From contig DASTPP010000031.1 in NCBI GenBank assembly GCA_035762175.1, forward strand, positions 1 to 64,000: DNA of 64,000 nucleotides, given 5' to 3'. This DNA comes from DASTPP01 sp035762175. GTDB taxonomy: Bacteria; Myxococcota_A; Polyangia; Polyangiales; Polyangiaceae. Below, piece after piece: positions 35,086-42,758 of the stretch (its first letter is position 1; every line of letters starts with the position of its first letter). A program made the translations under genes and the position numbers. Under the pieces are notes generated by a model. It worked only from the letters and a program-made list of their open reading frames with translations, made no database searches and was not told the DNA's origin.

Positions 35086-35627
35086 CGGGGTCTCCTGAGG
35101 GGGGCCTCGCGCTCGGGCCGGGCGGCCAAACGAGAGGTGACCCTTCGCTCGTTGTGAGCGCGGGGCGGTCACCGCGGCAGGGGCGGGCGCGAGGGCGAAC
35201 GGGGTGACGTGAGATGTCGCTCTTGCCGGCGCTGGGGTCGGCGGGGGCGCGACTCGATCATGTCCGGTGGCGCCGGCGACTAGAGAAAGAATCGACCTCG
35301 CCGCGCGATGGTCGATGGAGAGGCTCGTGGCGTGCCCGCACCGTCCGGGTAAGGTTTCGGCCATCGGGGCCTCAGCCTCGGCCGTGCCCTCGTGGCGCCG
35401 CCCGTGGTTTGCCCGGCGAGGCGGGGTCGTGGGGCCGGGTCACATTCCGCTGTCACTGGAAGGGTACCACGACTTGCCGGATCAACCTACGCGGGCCGAA
35501 GCGGCGTCGGGCCCGCGCGCGTGCGCCGGGCCCGAAATCGTTGGCCCCCCGAGGCAGGGGGTAAGATTGGCCCGGCTCGCCGCGACTCAGGGGTAACCGG
35601 GCGCGCCACGGCCCGGGGGAGACACCG
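35086..35627. other. Intergenic, 540 bp
   Basis: Divergent upstream region of the two-domain lipoprotein and of the RclC/sigma-factor operon. No gene-like frame or clear promoter motif seen. Confidence 0.4.
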
Positions 35628-36140
35628 ATGCGCCCGACCGACTCGCCCGCCCTTTCGCCTGCCACGTACGCCCCCGCCCTCGAAGATCTCGCCCTCGCGG
35701 CCGCCCCCCGGGTCGAACGGGCGGCGCACCTCGTCTCGCGCTGGGGCCTCGTCGCCATCTTGCTCGCCTTCGGGGCGTTCAAGTTCACCGCCGTCGAGGC
35801 CGAAGCCATTCGGCCGATGATCGAGCATAGCCCGCTGCTCGGCTGGCTCTACCGCGTCGCGTCGGTGCAAGGGGCCTCGAATGTCGTCGGCGTGGCCGAG
35901 ATCGCCGTCGCCGCCTTGCTCGCCGCGCACCGGTGGTCGCCGCGCGCGGCGACGATCGGCGGCCTCGGCGCGCTCGCGACGTTCGCGACGACGCTGAGCT
36001 TTCTCTTCACCACGCCGGGCGTCGCCGCGAGCCCCGACGCGCTCGGCTTCTTGCTCAAAGACTTGTTTCTCTTCGGCGCGGCGCTCGCCGCCACGGGGGC
36101 CTCGCTGCGCGCCCTCGCGGGGCGGCGCCGGGCCGGTTGA
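35628..36140 (+). CDS. DUF417 (RclC/YkgB-like) inner-membrane protein
   Basis: 170 residues with four hydrophobic helices. The DUF417 pattern is clear: SRWGLVAILLAFGAFKFTAV, EAEAIRPMIEHSPLLGWLYR, VVGVAEIAVAALLA and the SFLFTTPGV motif. The Escherichia coli member RclC belongs to the reactive-chlorine response. A GGGGGAGA ribosome site precedes the ATG. It lies 33 bp before an ECF sigma gene, so the three genes probably form one stress operon; the inducing stress is unknown. Confidence 0.88.
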   Translation: MRPTDSPALSPATYAPALEDLALAAAPRVERAAHLVSRWGLVAILLAFGAFKFTAVEAEAIRPMIEHSPLLGWLYRVASVQGASNVVGVAEIAVAALLAAHRWSPRAATIGGLGALATFATTLSFLFTTPGVAASPDALGFLLKDLFLFGAALAATGASLRALAGRRRAG

Positions 36141-36173
36141 GCCGCGCCCGCGCGGGCGGCCGAAGAAGGACGC

Positions 36174-36812
36174 ATGGGGTCGACCTCAGGCCAGGACGAA
36201 GGGCGGGGCAACGAGGCGTGGCGGCGCGAGCTGCGCGCCGCGGGGCCCGAGGGCGAGGCGGCGCGCCGCGATCTGAGGGCGCTGCTCGTCGCGGGGCTCG
36301 GGCGCGCGTTCGGGGCGCGCGCGGGGGCCCAGGTCGAAGACTTCGCGCAGGAGGCGCTGGTCCGCGTGCTCGATCGGCTCGACGCGTTTCGGGGTGATAG
36401 CCGCTTTACCACCTGGGCCATGAGCATCGCCGTACACGTCGCGCACTCCGAGCTCAGGCGCGCGCACTGGAAGGGCACCTCGCTCGAGGATCTGGCCGCC
36501 TACGACGAGGCCGGCGCGCTCTTGCCCGAGGGCGCGCCCGACGCCGAGCGGTCGCTCGCGCGCGCCCGGGCGCTCGCGGCCCTCGAGGGGGCGCTCGGGC
36601 AGATCACCGACCGGCAGCGCGCCGTCATCGCGGGCGAGCTGCGCGGCATGCCGCAAGAAGAGATCGGCCGGCGCCTCGGCGTCGGGCGCAACGCGGTCTA
36701 CAAGCTCGGGCACGACGCGCGCCGCGCGCTCTTGCGCGCGCTCGTGGCCGAGGGCCTTGGCGCCGACGACGTCCGGTGGGCGTTCTCGGGCGAAGAGGGA
36801 GGCGCTCCGTGA
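36174..36812 (+). CDS. ECF-type RNA polymerase sigma factor
   Basis: 212 residues with sigma2 (VEDFAQEALVRVLDRLDAFR, then FTTWAMSIAVHVAHSELRRA) and sigma4 (ALGQITDRQRAVIAGELRGM, then PQEEIGRRLGVGRNAVYKLG). No sigma1 or sigma3, so an extracytoplasmic-function factor. Its TGA overlaps the GTG start of the small Cys-protein gene, an arrangement usual for sigma/anti-sigma pairs. Upstream neighbour is RclC-like, suggesting redox or chlorine stress as signal (inference). Confidence 0.92.
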   Translation: MGSTSGQDEGRGNEAWRRELRAAGPEGEAARRDLRALLVAGLGRAFGARAGAQVEDFAQEALVRVLDRLDAFRGDSRFTTWAMSIAVHVAHSELRRAHWKGTSLEDLAAYDEAGALLPEGAPDAERSLARARALAALEGALGQITDRQRAVIAGELRGMPQEEIGRRLGVGRNAVYKLGHDARRALLRALVAEGLGADDVRWAFSGEEGGAP

Positions 36813-37054
36813 AGTTGACCCGGGCCGAGATGTGCCTGCTGCTCTCGTTCTTGTACGAGACGAGTGACGACGAGATCACGTGCGACGACGCGCTCGAGGG
36901 CTTCGCCGCCCTCGCCGAAGCCGAGCTGCGGGGCGGCGGCGTGTCGGCGCGGACGGCGGCCATCGCCGAGCACGTCGCCGAGTGCCCCGAGTGCGCCGAA
37001 GAGTACGCCTCGCTGCTCGCCGCCATCGCCGCGGCGGCGCCCCCGCCGGGCTAG
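36809..37054 (+). CDS. Small zinc-finger anti-sigma candidate
   Basis: 81 residues from GTG 36809, overlapping the sigma-factor stop (GTGA). It has an acidic helical start (CLLLSFLYETSDDEITCDDA) and the anti-sigma zinc motif HVAECPECAEEY (HxxxCxxC). No transmembrane segment, so a soluble anti-sigma of the ZAS/RsrA kind. Cys residues could sense oxidation, which would fit the RclC-like neighbour. Pairing is from gene order. Confidence 0.82.
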   Translation: MKLTRAEMCLLLSFLYETSDDEITCDDALEGFAALAEAELRGGGVSARTAAIAEHVAECPECAEEYASLLAAIAAAAPPPG

Positions 37055-37203
37055 CCCCGCCCGGCGAAGGCCCGCGTCGGCCGGGCCGGTCATCGCGCGT
37101 TGGTGACCGGTGCGGCCCGTCCGAGGGCAGCGCCCGCCGCGCCGGCCCGGGCCCGGGGCCGGCGCCCTCACCCGAACCGGGCCCTTCACCCTAGGATGGC
37201 ACC

Positions 37204-37683
37204 ATGGCAGACCCGAACGTTACCGTGCACCGCCTCGGCCCCGGCGATCTCGCGTCGATGCGCCGGCTCAACGCGCTCTTCGGAGAGGCCTTCGACGACC
37301 GCGAGACCTACGGCGCCGAACCGCCAGACGACGCCTACTTGTCGGCGCTCTTGGCGAAAGAGCATGTCATCGCGCTGACGGCGGTCGGCGAGGGGGGTAG
37401 GGTGCTCGGCGGCCTCGTCGCCTACGAGCTCGAGAAGTTCGAGCGGGCCCGGCGCGAGATCTACATCTACGATCTCGCCGTGGCCGAAGAGCAGCGCCGG
37501 CGCGGCGTCGCCACCGCCCTCATCGAGCACCTTCGCACGCTCGCGGCCGAGCGGGGCGCCTGGGTGATCTACGTGCAGGCAGATTATGGCGACGACCCGG
37601 CGGTGGCGCTCTACACGAAGCTCGGCGCCCGCGAAGACGTGATGCACTTCGATATCGCGCCCGCGGCGCGCGGGCCCGGCTAA
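37204..37683 (+). CDS. AAC(3)-I-family aminoglycoside N-acetyltransferase (GNAT)
   Basis: 159 residues. The sequence follows the AAC(3)-I pattern almost end to end: LGPGDLASMRRLNALFGEAF, DDRETYGAEPPDDAYLSALL, VLGGLVAYELEKFERARREI, YIYDLAVAEEQRRRGVATAL (acetyl-CoA loop RRRGVA) and VIYVQADYGDDPAVALYTKL, GAREDVMHFDI. Such enzymes acetylate the 3-amino group of gentamicin-type aminoglycosides. Single gene with no mobile element beside it, so an intrinsic chromosomal copy. Activity is predicted, not shown. Confidence 0.88.
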   Translation: MADPNVTVHRLGPGDLASMRRLNALFGEAFDDRETYGAEPPDDAYLSALLAKEHVIALTAVGEGGRVLGGLVAYELEKFERARREIYIYDLAVAEEQRRRGVATALIEHLRTLAAERGAWVIYVQADYGDDPAVALYTKLGAREDVMHFDIAPAARGPG

Positions 37684-37733
37684 AAGCCCGCGCCGGGCGC
37701 ACAACGTCGAGCCGCCGCCGGCAGCGAGGGCCC

Positions 37734-38318
37734 TCAATGCGTGCCGGGTGACGCGGTCGCCGGGTCGAATGCGGCCGCGCGTTCGCGGCGCTCGCCGTGC
37801 AAGCAAGTCGTCGCTTGCCCGCAGGCCTCGACGACCCGCTCGGAGAGCTCGACCTCGAACGTGTCGTCGACGACGCGCCGGCCGCTCCGCGCGTCATCGA
37901 GCCGAAGCGCGATCGGCGTGGTGCCGGCGGCGAGGCCGTCGGTCGGCAGGTCGAGCTCGAGGCATAGGTCGGTCTCGGACGCGCCGCACGAGCCGCCGCG
38001 GCGCGCCAGGGCGCGCCCGCCGAGCACGTCTGCGCCCGCCGTGCACTCGGCATCACCTGGCTGATCGTGACTCTGGCAACGCCACGCGAGGTGTACGTCG
38101 TCGGCGCAGCGGCCGCCGTGGCACACCTTCAGCCACAAATCGGTATGCTGGCTTTGCCCCTCGGCCATCGGCACCGCAACGGACAAGCGCGCGTGGTCGC
38201 TGCCGCAGCTTGCCGGGGCGCACCCGGCGTCGCCGTCCGGGCCCCAGTCGTCGTCGAGCACATCAATGTGGCACCCCGCGATGCACAGCCCCATGAAACC
38301 TACTGCCCAGGTTCGCAT
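37734..38318 (-). CDS. Cys-rich hypothetical lipoprotein
   Basis: 194 residues with lipobox CIAGC (MRTWAVGFMGLCIAGC). The mature part has about twelve Cys (CAPASCGSDH, CHGGRC, CQSHD, CTAG, CGASETDLCLELDLP, ACGQATTCLHG), implying disulphides in the periplasm or on the surface. Strands between them (LSVAVPMAEGQSQHTDLWLK; TPIALRLDDARSGRRVVDDT) suggest one beta-sandwich. No family recognised. Single gene, transcribed toward the AAC(3) gene. Confidence 0.78.
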   Translation of the reverse strand: MRTWAVGFMGLCIAGCHIDVLDDDWGPDGDAGCAPASCGSDHARLSVAVPMAEGQSQHTDLWLKVCHGGRCADDVHLAWRCQSHDQPGDAECTAGADVLGGRALARRGGSCGASETDLCLELDLPTDGLAAGTTPIALRLDDARSGRRVVDDTFEVELSERVVEACGQATTCLHGERRERAAAFDPATASPGTH

Positions 38319-38486
38319 TGCGAGAGCTCCTTAAGCAAAGCGCACGCCATCTCGCCTCGACGCGAAATTAGCCCGTTTGCGGCCGTTTTCACTGCGTCGT
38401 CGCGTTCGCACGTAGCTGCGGCGCGACATGGATGAAACGGTTGCCTACGCCCGGCCCCCAGCGCAAGCACAGCAGCGACCGGCCGT

Positions 38487-38505
38487 CCCGGACTTTGAGT
38501 CCGGG
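38487..38505 (-). terminator. Hairpin after the hydrolase lipoprotein gene
   Basis: A perfect 7-bp stem CCCGGAC-TTTGA-GTCCGGG about 35 bp past the stop at 38540. No clear U-run follows in the minus direction, so it is a weak intrinsic terminator at best. Confidence 0.4.
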
Positions 38506-38539
38506 GCCGCTGGGCGCGCCAGGGCACCCGCCGCCTGGA

Positions 38540-39976
38540 TCAGTGGGCGAGTAGCCAGTCGGCGATGGGCCGGAAGACGAGCTCGGTGGCGCCGGCGGCG
38601 GTAAAGAGATCTTGGTGCCCCCAGTCGAGTAGCTCTTCGCCCGCGGGCAGCTCACCCACGAAGAGCGAGCTCTTGTCGGCGCTGCCGAGCAGGCCCAAGG
38701 TGTAGAGGGCGGTGTCGCCGAAGCCGCCCTTGGCGCCGACGTAGAAGGTGGGCACCGTGATCGCGCCGAGGTGGTCGTCGTAGGGCGTGTCGACCTCGTC
38801 GCACGAGATCGCCGACGTATCGACCTCCTCGCGAAAGCTTTCGACCGCCGCGACCGACTGCAAGACGTCGAAGTACTCGGCCTCGTCGGTATAAAGCGTC
38901 TCGAAGTCGGGGCCGAGCACCCTGCGCGCGCCGAAGTTGTGGAAGAAGGGCGTGAAGGGCCCGGGGTCGCCCGGCTCTCGCGTGAAGATGGCGACGGCGA
39001 AGTTCTCGTTGGTGAGCGCGGGGACGAAGGGCGAGGCCCCCCGCGGGTCGGTCGCGGCGAGCGCGCCGATGTCGGCGTAGATCTGGAGCGCGTAGCCCGA
39101 GAGGCCGCCCTGCTCGAAGAGGGCGACCGAGTCTCGATAGAGCTGGCAGGCCGAGGCGCCGTTGACGGCGTCGGCCGGGTCGAACTTGTACGCGTAATCG
39201 ACGGGCACGAGGCCCTTGATTTGCCGCAGCGCGGGCGGCACCTGCGCCTCGGCGTTGGCGTAGGCGTACGTCAGCGCGGCGCCGCGGCTGAAGCCGAGCA
39301 GGTGCACGGGCCCGGCGCCGCTGCCGGTGAGCGCCCGCAGGGCGCGCGCGACGCCGAGGCCGACGCCGAGGTCTTGGAGCTGCACGTCGAGCGTCCAGTC
39401 GCGCATGAAGGTGAAGTCGGTCGTGGCCGCCGGCGACTGCACCCAGCGCCGGTCGATGCCCCAGACGTCGATGCCCCGCTCGGCGAAGTAGATCGCGGCC
39501 GACTCGGCGCGCGGCGCGGGCGCCTTCGGGGGCCCGCCGACGAACATCGGGTTGAACGGCCAGACGTCGCCGTGCACCAGGAAGACGCCCGTCGCCGCCG
39601 CGGCCGGCCGGTAGGGGGCCGTCTCGCGCGCGACGCGGTGCAGGCCGATGCGGTCGAACTCGCCCGGGCCCACCTTGAGCTCGAACGAGTACTCGACGAT
39701 GTCGTCGCGCAGGGGCGTGCGCCGCAGTTTCGAGACGACGCAGGCCTGGTTGGTGGGCAGGCAGGCCGAGGCGGCCGTCGCCATCAGGGCCGCGCGCGCC
39801 CGGGCCTCGTCGGCGCCGAGCGCGGCGCGCGCCCGGGCCTCGTCGGCGCCGAGCGCGGCGCGCGCCTCGCCCGGCGCGCCCTCGGCGGGGCCCGCCTCGG
39901 GCCGCGGTTGGGCCGCACAGCCGAGCGCGGCGGGGGTCAAGGCGAAGACGCAAAGGGCGATAGACGATAGACGCAT
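38540..39976 (-). CDS. Alpha/beta-hydrolase lipoprotein
   Basis: 478 residues. Lipobox AALGC (MRLSSIALCVFALTPAALGC), then an Ala/Glu/Arg linker holding two copies of ALGADEARARA from a 33-bp tandem repeat (about 39790-39860). The catalytic core shows GVFLVHGDVWPFNPMFVG, the nucleophile elbow LLGFSRGAALTYAYA (G-F-S-R-G), and a His near the end in DWGHQDLF. A large esterase/lipase-like hydrolase anchored in the envelope; substrate unknown. Motif order is complete, so probably active. Confidence 0.82.
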   Translation of the reverse strand: MRLSSIALCVFALTPAALGCAAQPRPEAGPAEGAPGEARAALGADEARARAALGADEARARAALMATAASACLPTNQACVVSKLRRTPLRDDIVEYSFELKVGPGEFDRIGLHRVARETAPYRPAAAATGVFLVHGDVWPFNPMFVGGPPKAPAPRAESAAIYFAERGIDVWGIDRRWVQSPAATTDFTFMRDWTLDVQLQDLGVGLGVARALRALTGSGAGPVHLLGFSRGAALTYAYANAEAQVPPALRQIKGLVPVDYAYKFDPADAVNGASACQLYRDSVALFEQGGLSGYALQIYADIGALAATDPRGASPFVPALTNENFAVAIFTREPGDPGPFTPFFHNFGARRVLGPDFETLYTDEAEYFDVLQSVAAVESFREEVDTSAISCDEVDTPYDDHLGAITVPTFYVGAKGGFGDTALYTLGLLGSADKSSLFVGELPAGEELLDWGHQDLFTAAGATELVFRPIADWLLAH

Positions 39977-40446
39977 GAGTCGCTCTCTTTCTGCTGGAGT
40001 GGGGCCGCGAGACCCCGCCGGGGGGCGGGGCGCCCGGGACGCCTGTGGCGCGTCTCGTCGGGCCCGAAGCGCGCGGCGGGCCGCGCGCTACGCCTCACGC
40101 ACCATGCGTGCAGGGCGGCCGACGAGAGATGGCATCACGCCCCCTCGTTTCGAAACCCAACACGGTAATGCAATCGACGCGCCGCGCGCGGGCGCCGGCC
40201 GCGCCCTGTCGCGAAAGACGCAACGAGAGGTCGCGGGGCGCGGGCGCGCCTCGGTGGCGACGGCCCGCCCGGCGCCCGGCGCCGCACCGACGTGCGCACG
40301 CCCGAGCGCCTCGCTCGGTCGCGAAGGTCGGCGAAAGACGAGCCACCATCGCACCCTCATGCCCGGCATCGGCGCGCGCGATCACGACACGGCCCGGGGC
40401 GTCGTCTCGGGCGTGCGCGCGGGGTCGGCGGCGCGTGAGCGGCGGC
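39977..40446. other. Intergenic, about 470 bp
   Basis: Upstream of the hydrolase lipoprotein and downstream of the phosphoesterase, both minus strand. No believable gene on either strand. The right end is the duplicated phosphoesterase 3' end. Confidence 0.4.
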
Positions 40447-40516
40447 GGGGGCTCAGGGCTCCCAGCGCCGGCCGGTTTCGCGGGGGCTCAGGGCTCCCAG
40501 CGCCGGCCGGTTTCGC
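40447..40516. repeat. Perfect 35-bp tandem duplication at the phosphoesterase 3' end
   Basis: 40447-40481 and 40482-40516 are identical. The second copy encodes the last residues of the phosphoesterase and its stop; the first is a non-coding echo immediately downstream of the gene. Confidence 0.95.
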
Positions 40517-41075
40517 AGTCGACGTGGTGCATGCGCGCGGCGTTGTTCGCGAGCTCGAAGACGCCGAACACGACGGGCAGGCCGGGGCGGCGCGGGCCGA
40601 TCGAGCCGGGGTTGAACATCGGGACGCCCCGGTCGCGGCCGATGAAGGGCACGTGCGAGTGGCCGCAGATGACCAGGTCGGCGGCGTTCTCTTTGACCAG
40701 CCGCAGCGTCTCGGCCCGGAGCTTGGGCCCGTAGACGGCGATGTGCAGGAGCAGGATGCGCAGCAGGCGCTCGTCGCCGTCGGCGAGGTCGATCGCGAGC
40801 ACGTCCGGCAGGTTCGGCGCCCGCGTGTCGATGTTGCCGCGCACGGCGTAGGTCGGCGCGATCGCGCCGAGCGCGTCGAGCACCGCGAGATCGCCGACGT
40901 CGCCGCCGTGGACGATGGCGTCGGGCCCGAGCTCGGCGATCAGGCGCAGCGCTTCGGGGTGGGGGGCGCCGTGGGTGTCGGCCACGACCGCGAGGCGTAC
41001 GCCGCGATCGGGCCGAAGCGCCACCCGGGCCCGGGCCGGCGCGGGCGCGGGCGCGCCGCCGCGAGCTTTTTTCAT
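40488..41075 (-). CDS. YfcE/MJ0936-type metallophosphoesterase
   Basis: About 195 residues from ATG 41075 (MKKARGGAPAPAP); 41093 is a possible earlier start. After an Ala/Pro-rich head the calcineurin-like motifs appear in order: VADTHG (DxH), HGGDVGD (GDxxD), RGNID (GNxD, with Ile where GNHD is usual) and CGHSHVP (GHxH), then NPGSIGPRRPG, the YfcE-subfamily hallmark. A cytosolic metal-dependent phosphodiesterase with likely nucleotide or phosphodiester substrate. Divergent from the P450 gene. Confidence 0.9.
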   Translation of the reverse strand: MKKARGGAPAPAPARARVALRPDRGVRLAVVADTHGAPHPEALRLIAELGPDAIVHGGDVGDLAVLDALGAIAPTYAVRGNIDTRAPNLPDVLAIDLADGDERLLRILLLHIAVYGPKLRAETLRLVKENAADLVICGHSHVPFIGRDRGVPMFNPGSIGPRRPGLPVVFGVFELANNAARMHHVDCETGRRWEP

Positions 41076-41158
41076 GGGGGGCGAGGCTAGCACGCGGGCC
41101 CCGAAGGGGTCGAAATCGCGGCGCGACGTGGCGGCCGCGGCGGGGGGTGCCGGGGGGT

Positions 41159-41315
41159 GCTCGCGGTCGGCGCGGCTTCGGGCCGGGCGTCGGTGGGGTG
41201 CTCGCGGTCGGCGCGGCTTCGGGCCGGGCGTCGGTGGGGCGCTCGCGGTGGGCGCGGCCTCGGGCCTGGCGCCGGTGGGGCGCTCGCGGTGGGCGCGGCC
41301 CGGGCCGGGCGCAGG
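41159..41315. repeat. 41-bp minisatellite, about four copies
   Basis: Copies start at about 41161, 41202, 41243 and 41284 (constant 41-bp spacing). The unit runs TCGCGGTCGGCGCGGCTTCG then GGCCGGGCGTCGGTGGGG. The first two are nearly identical, the later two diverged. The period is not a multiple of three, so it is non-coding. It lies between the divergent phosphoesterase and P450 genes. Confidence 0.88.
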
Positions 41316-41497
41316 GGGGAGCGTCGCCGGGCGCCGGCGGGAGTGTCGCCGGGCGCCGGTCGCGCGGGTGGCGCTCGTGTGATTGGGCGGGGCGCGGGAC
41401 GTCCCTTTGCAGCGCGTCGCGGGCGGGGTAGCGTTCGGCCGCTCGAGGGCGACCGGCCGAACGCGACCCCCCTGACCCCCTCGCAGCGCCCGGCGCC

Positions 41498-42745
41498 ATG
41501 AGTCGAAGCGAAACGTCGCCCGAGAAGCCCGCGCTCGTGTTCGACCCGGACGCCCCCGCGTTCAACGTCGACCCGTACCCCACGTTCGCGCGGCTGCGCG
41601 AGGAGGCGCCCGTCTACTACTGGGCCCCGGCCGGCAGCTACCTCGTCAGCCGCTACGACGACGTGGCGCGGCTGCTGCGCGACCCGGCGTTCAGCGCCAA
41701 CCCCGTCGACGCGGGGTTGCCCGCGGGCCGCGAAGACTTCCTGGCGCCCGAGCTGCGGCCGCTGGTCGCCGAGGGCCTGTTCCGCAAGTCCGCCGTCGAC
41801 CACGCCCGCATCCGTCGCGTGGTCGGGCCCGCGTTCAGCCCGCGCGCGGTCGAGCGGCTCCGCCCCCAGGTGCAGCAGCTCGTCGACGAGGGGCTCGCGG
41901 GGTGGGCCGGCGCGTCCGAGGTCGAGTTCACGGACTTCAGCAACGTCGTGCCCTACCGCGTCATGTCGACCATGTTGGCCATCCCCCCCCGGCACGAGCG
42001 GCTCTTTTACGGCTTCGCGCAGGCGTTCGTGCGCTCGATCGACCCGCGGCAGACGCCGGAGCAGCTCCGGGCGCTCTTCGAGCCCGTCCCGGCCGGCGCG
42101 GCCATGCTGCGCGGGGTCATCGACGAGCGGCAGCGCGCGCCGGGCGACGACCTCTTGAGCGCGCTCATCGTCGCCCGCGACGCGGGCGACGCGCTCAGCC
42201 AGGACGAGCTCGTCGCGCTCGTGATCACGCTCATCTCGGCCGGCACCGAGACGACGACGCACTTTCTCAACTTCGCCCTGCTCACCTTCTTGCGCGAGCC
42301 CGGGTGTCTCGAGCTGCTCCGCCGCGAGCCGGCGCTCTTGCGCGGGGCGCTCGAGGAGGCCTTGCGCTGGGACAACTTCGCCAAGCTGGGCACCCCCCGC
42401 TACGCCACCGCCGACGTCGAGCTCGGCGGCCACCACTTCCGGCGCGGCGACCGGCTGCTCGCGCTCCTGCCGAGCGCGCTGCGCGACCCGCGCGCCTTCG
42501 CCGACCCCGACGCCTTCGACCCGCGGCGCCAACCGAGAGAGAGCGTGCAGTTCGGCGCCGGGCCGCGCTACTGCCTGGGGGCGTGGCTGGCCCGGCTCGA
42601 GGGCGAGGTGATCTTCGCCACGCTGCTCGCGCGCTTCGCCCACCTGCGGCTCGCGGGCGAGCCCGCGTTCAGCGATCACCCGTTCATGCGCGAGTTCCGG
42701 TCGCTGCGGGTGTCGCTCGCGCCGCCGGGCGGGGCGGGCGCCTGA
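41498..42745 (+). CDS. Cytochrome P450
   Basis: 415 residues, soluble bacterial class. I-helix oxygen-binding motif AGTETT (248-253), K-helix ExxR (E287-R290 in EEALRW) and haem-binding loop FGAGPRYCLG with Cys359 as ligand. The usual His/Arg two before Cys in FGxGxHxC is Arg357 here. N-terminal PAFNVDPYPTFARLREEAPV is typical. It inserts oxygen into an unknown substrate. It converges on the flavin oxidase-toroid gene (13 bp between stops), so it probably tailors the product of that cluster. No ferredoxin gene is nearby. Confidence 0.94.
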   Translation: MSRSETSPEKPALVFDPDAPAFNVDPYPTFARLREEAPVYYWAPAGSYLVSRYDDVARLLRDPAFSANPVDAGLPAGREDFLAPELRPLVAEGLFRKSAVDHARIRRVVGPAFSPRAVERLRPQVQQLVDEGLAGWAGASEVEFTDFSNVVPYRVMSTMLAIPPRHERLFYGFAQAFVRSIDPRQTPEQLRALFEPVPAGAAMLRGVIDERQRAPGDDLLSALIVARDAGDALSQDELVALVITLISAGTETTTHFLNFALLTFLREPGCLELLRREPALLRGALEEALRWDNFAKLGTPRYATADVELGGHHFRRGDRLLALLPSALRDPRAFADPDAFDPRRQPRESVQFGAGPRYCLGAWLARLEGEVIFATLLARFAHLRLAGEPAFSDHPFMREFRSLRVSLAPPGGAGA

Positions 42746-42758
42746 GGCGGGGGGCGGG

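Noticed and set aside
38487..38505. A tRNA or tRNA-like arm
   Set aside because: Only an isolated 7-bp hairpin; no acceptor stem, D-arm or T-arm consensus around it.
40088..40369. A 93-codon minus-strand frame (start MPGMRVRWW)
   Set aside because: No ribosome site, no recognisable motif, and Arg/Ala-rich composition typical of random GC-rich frames.
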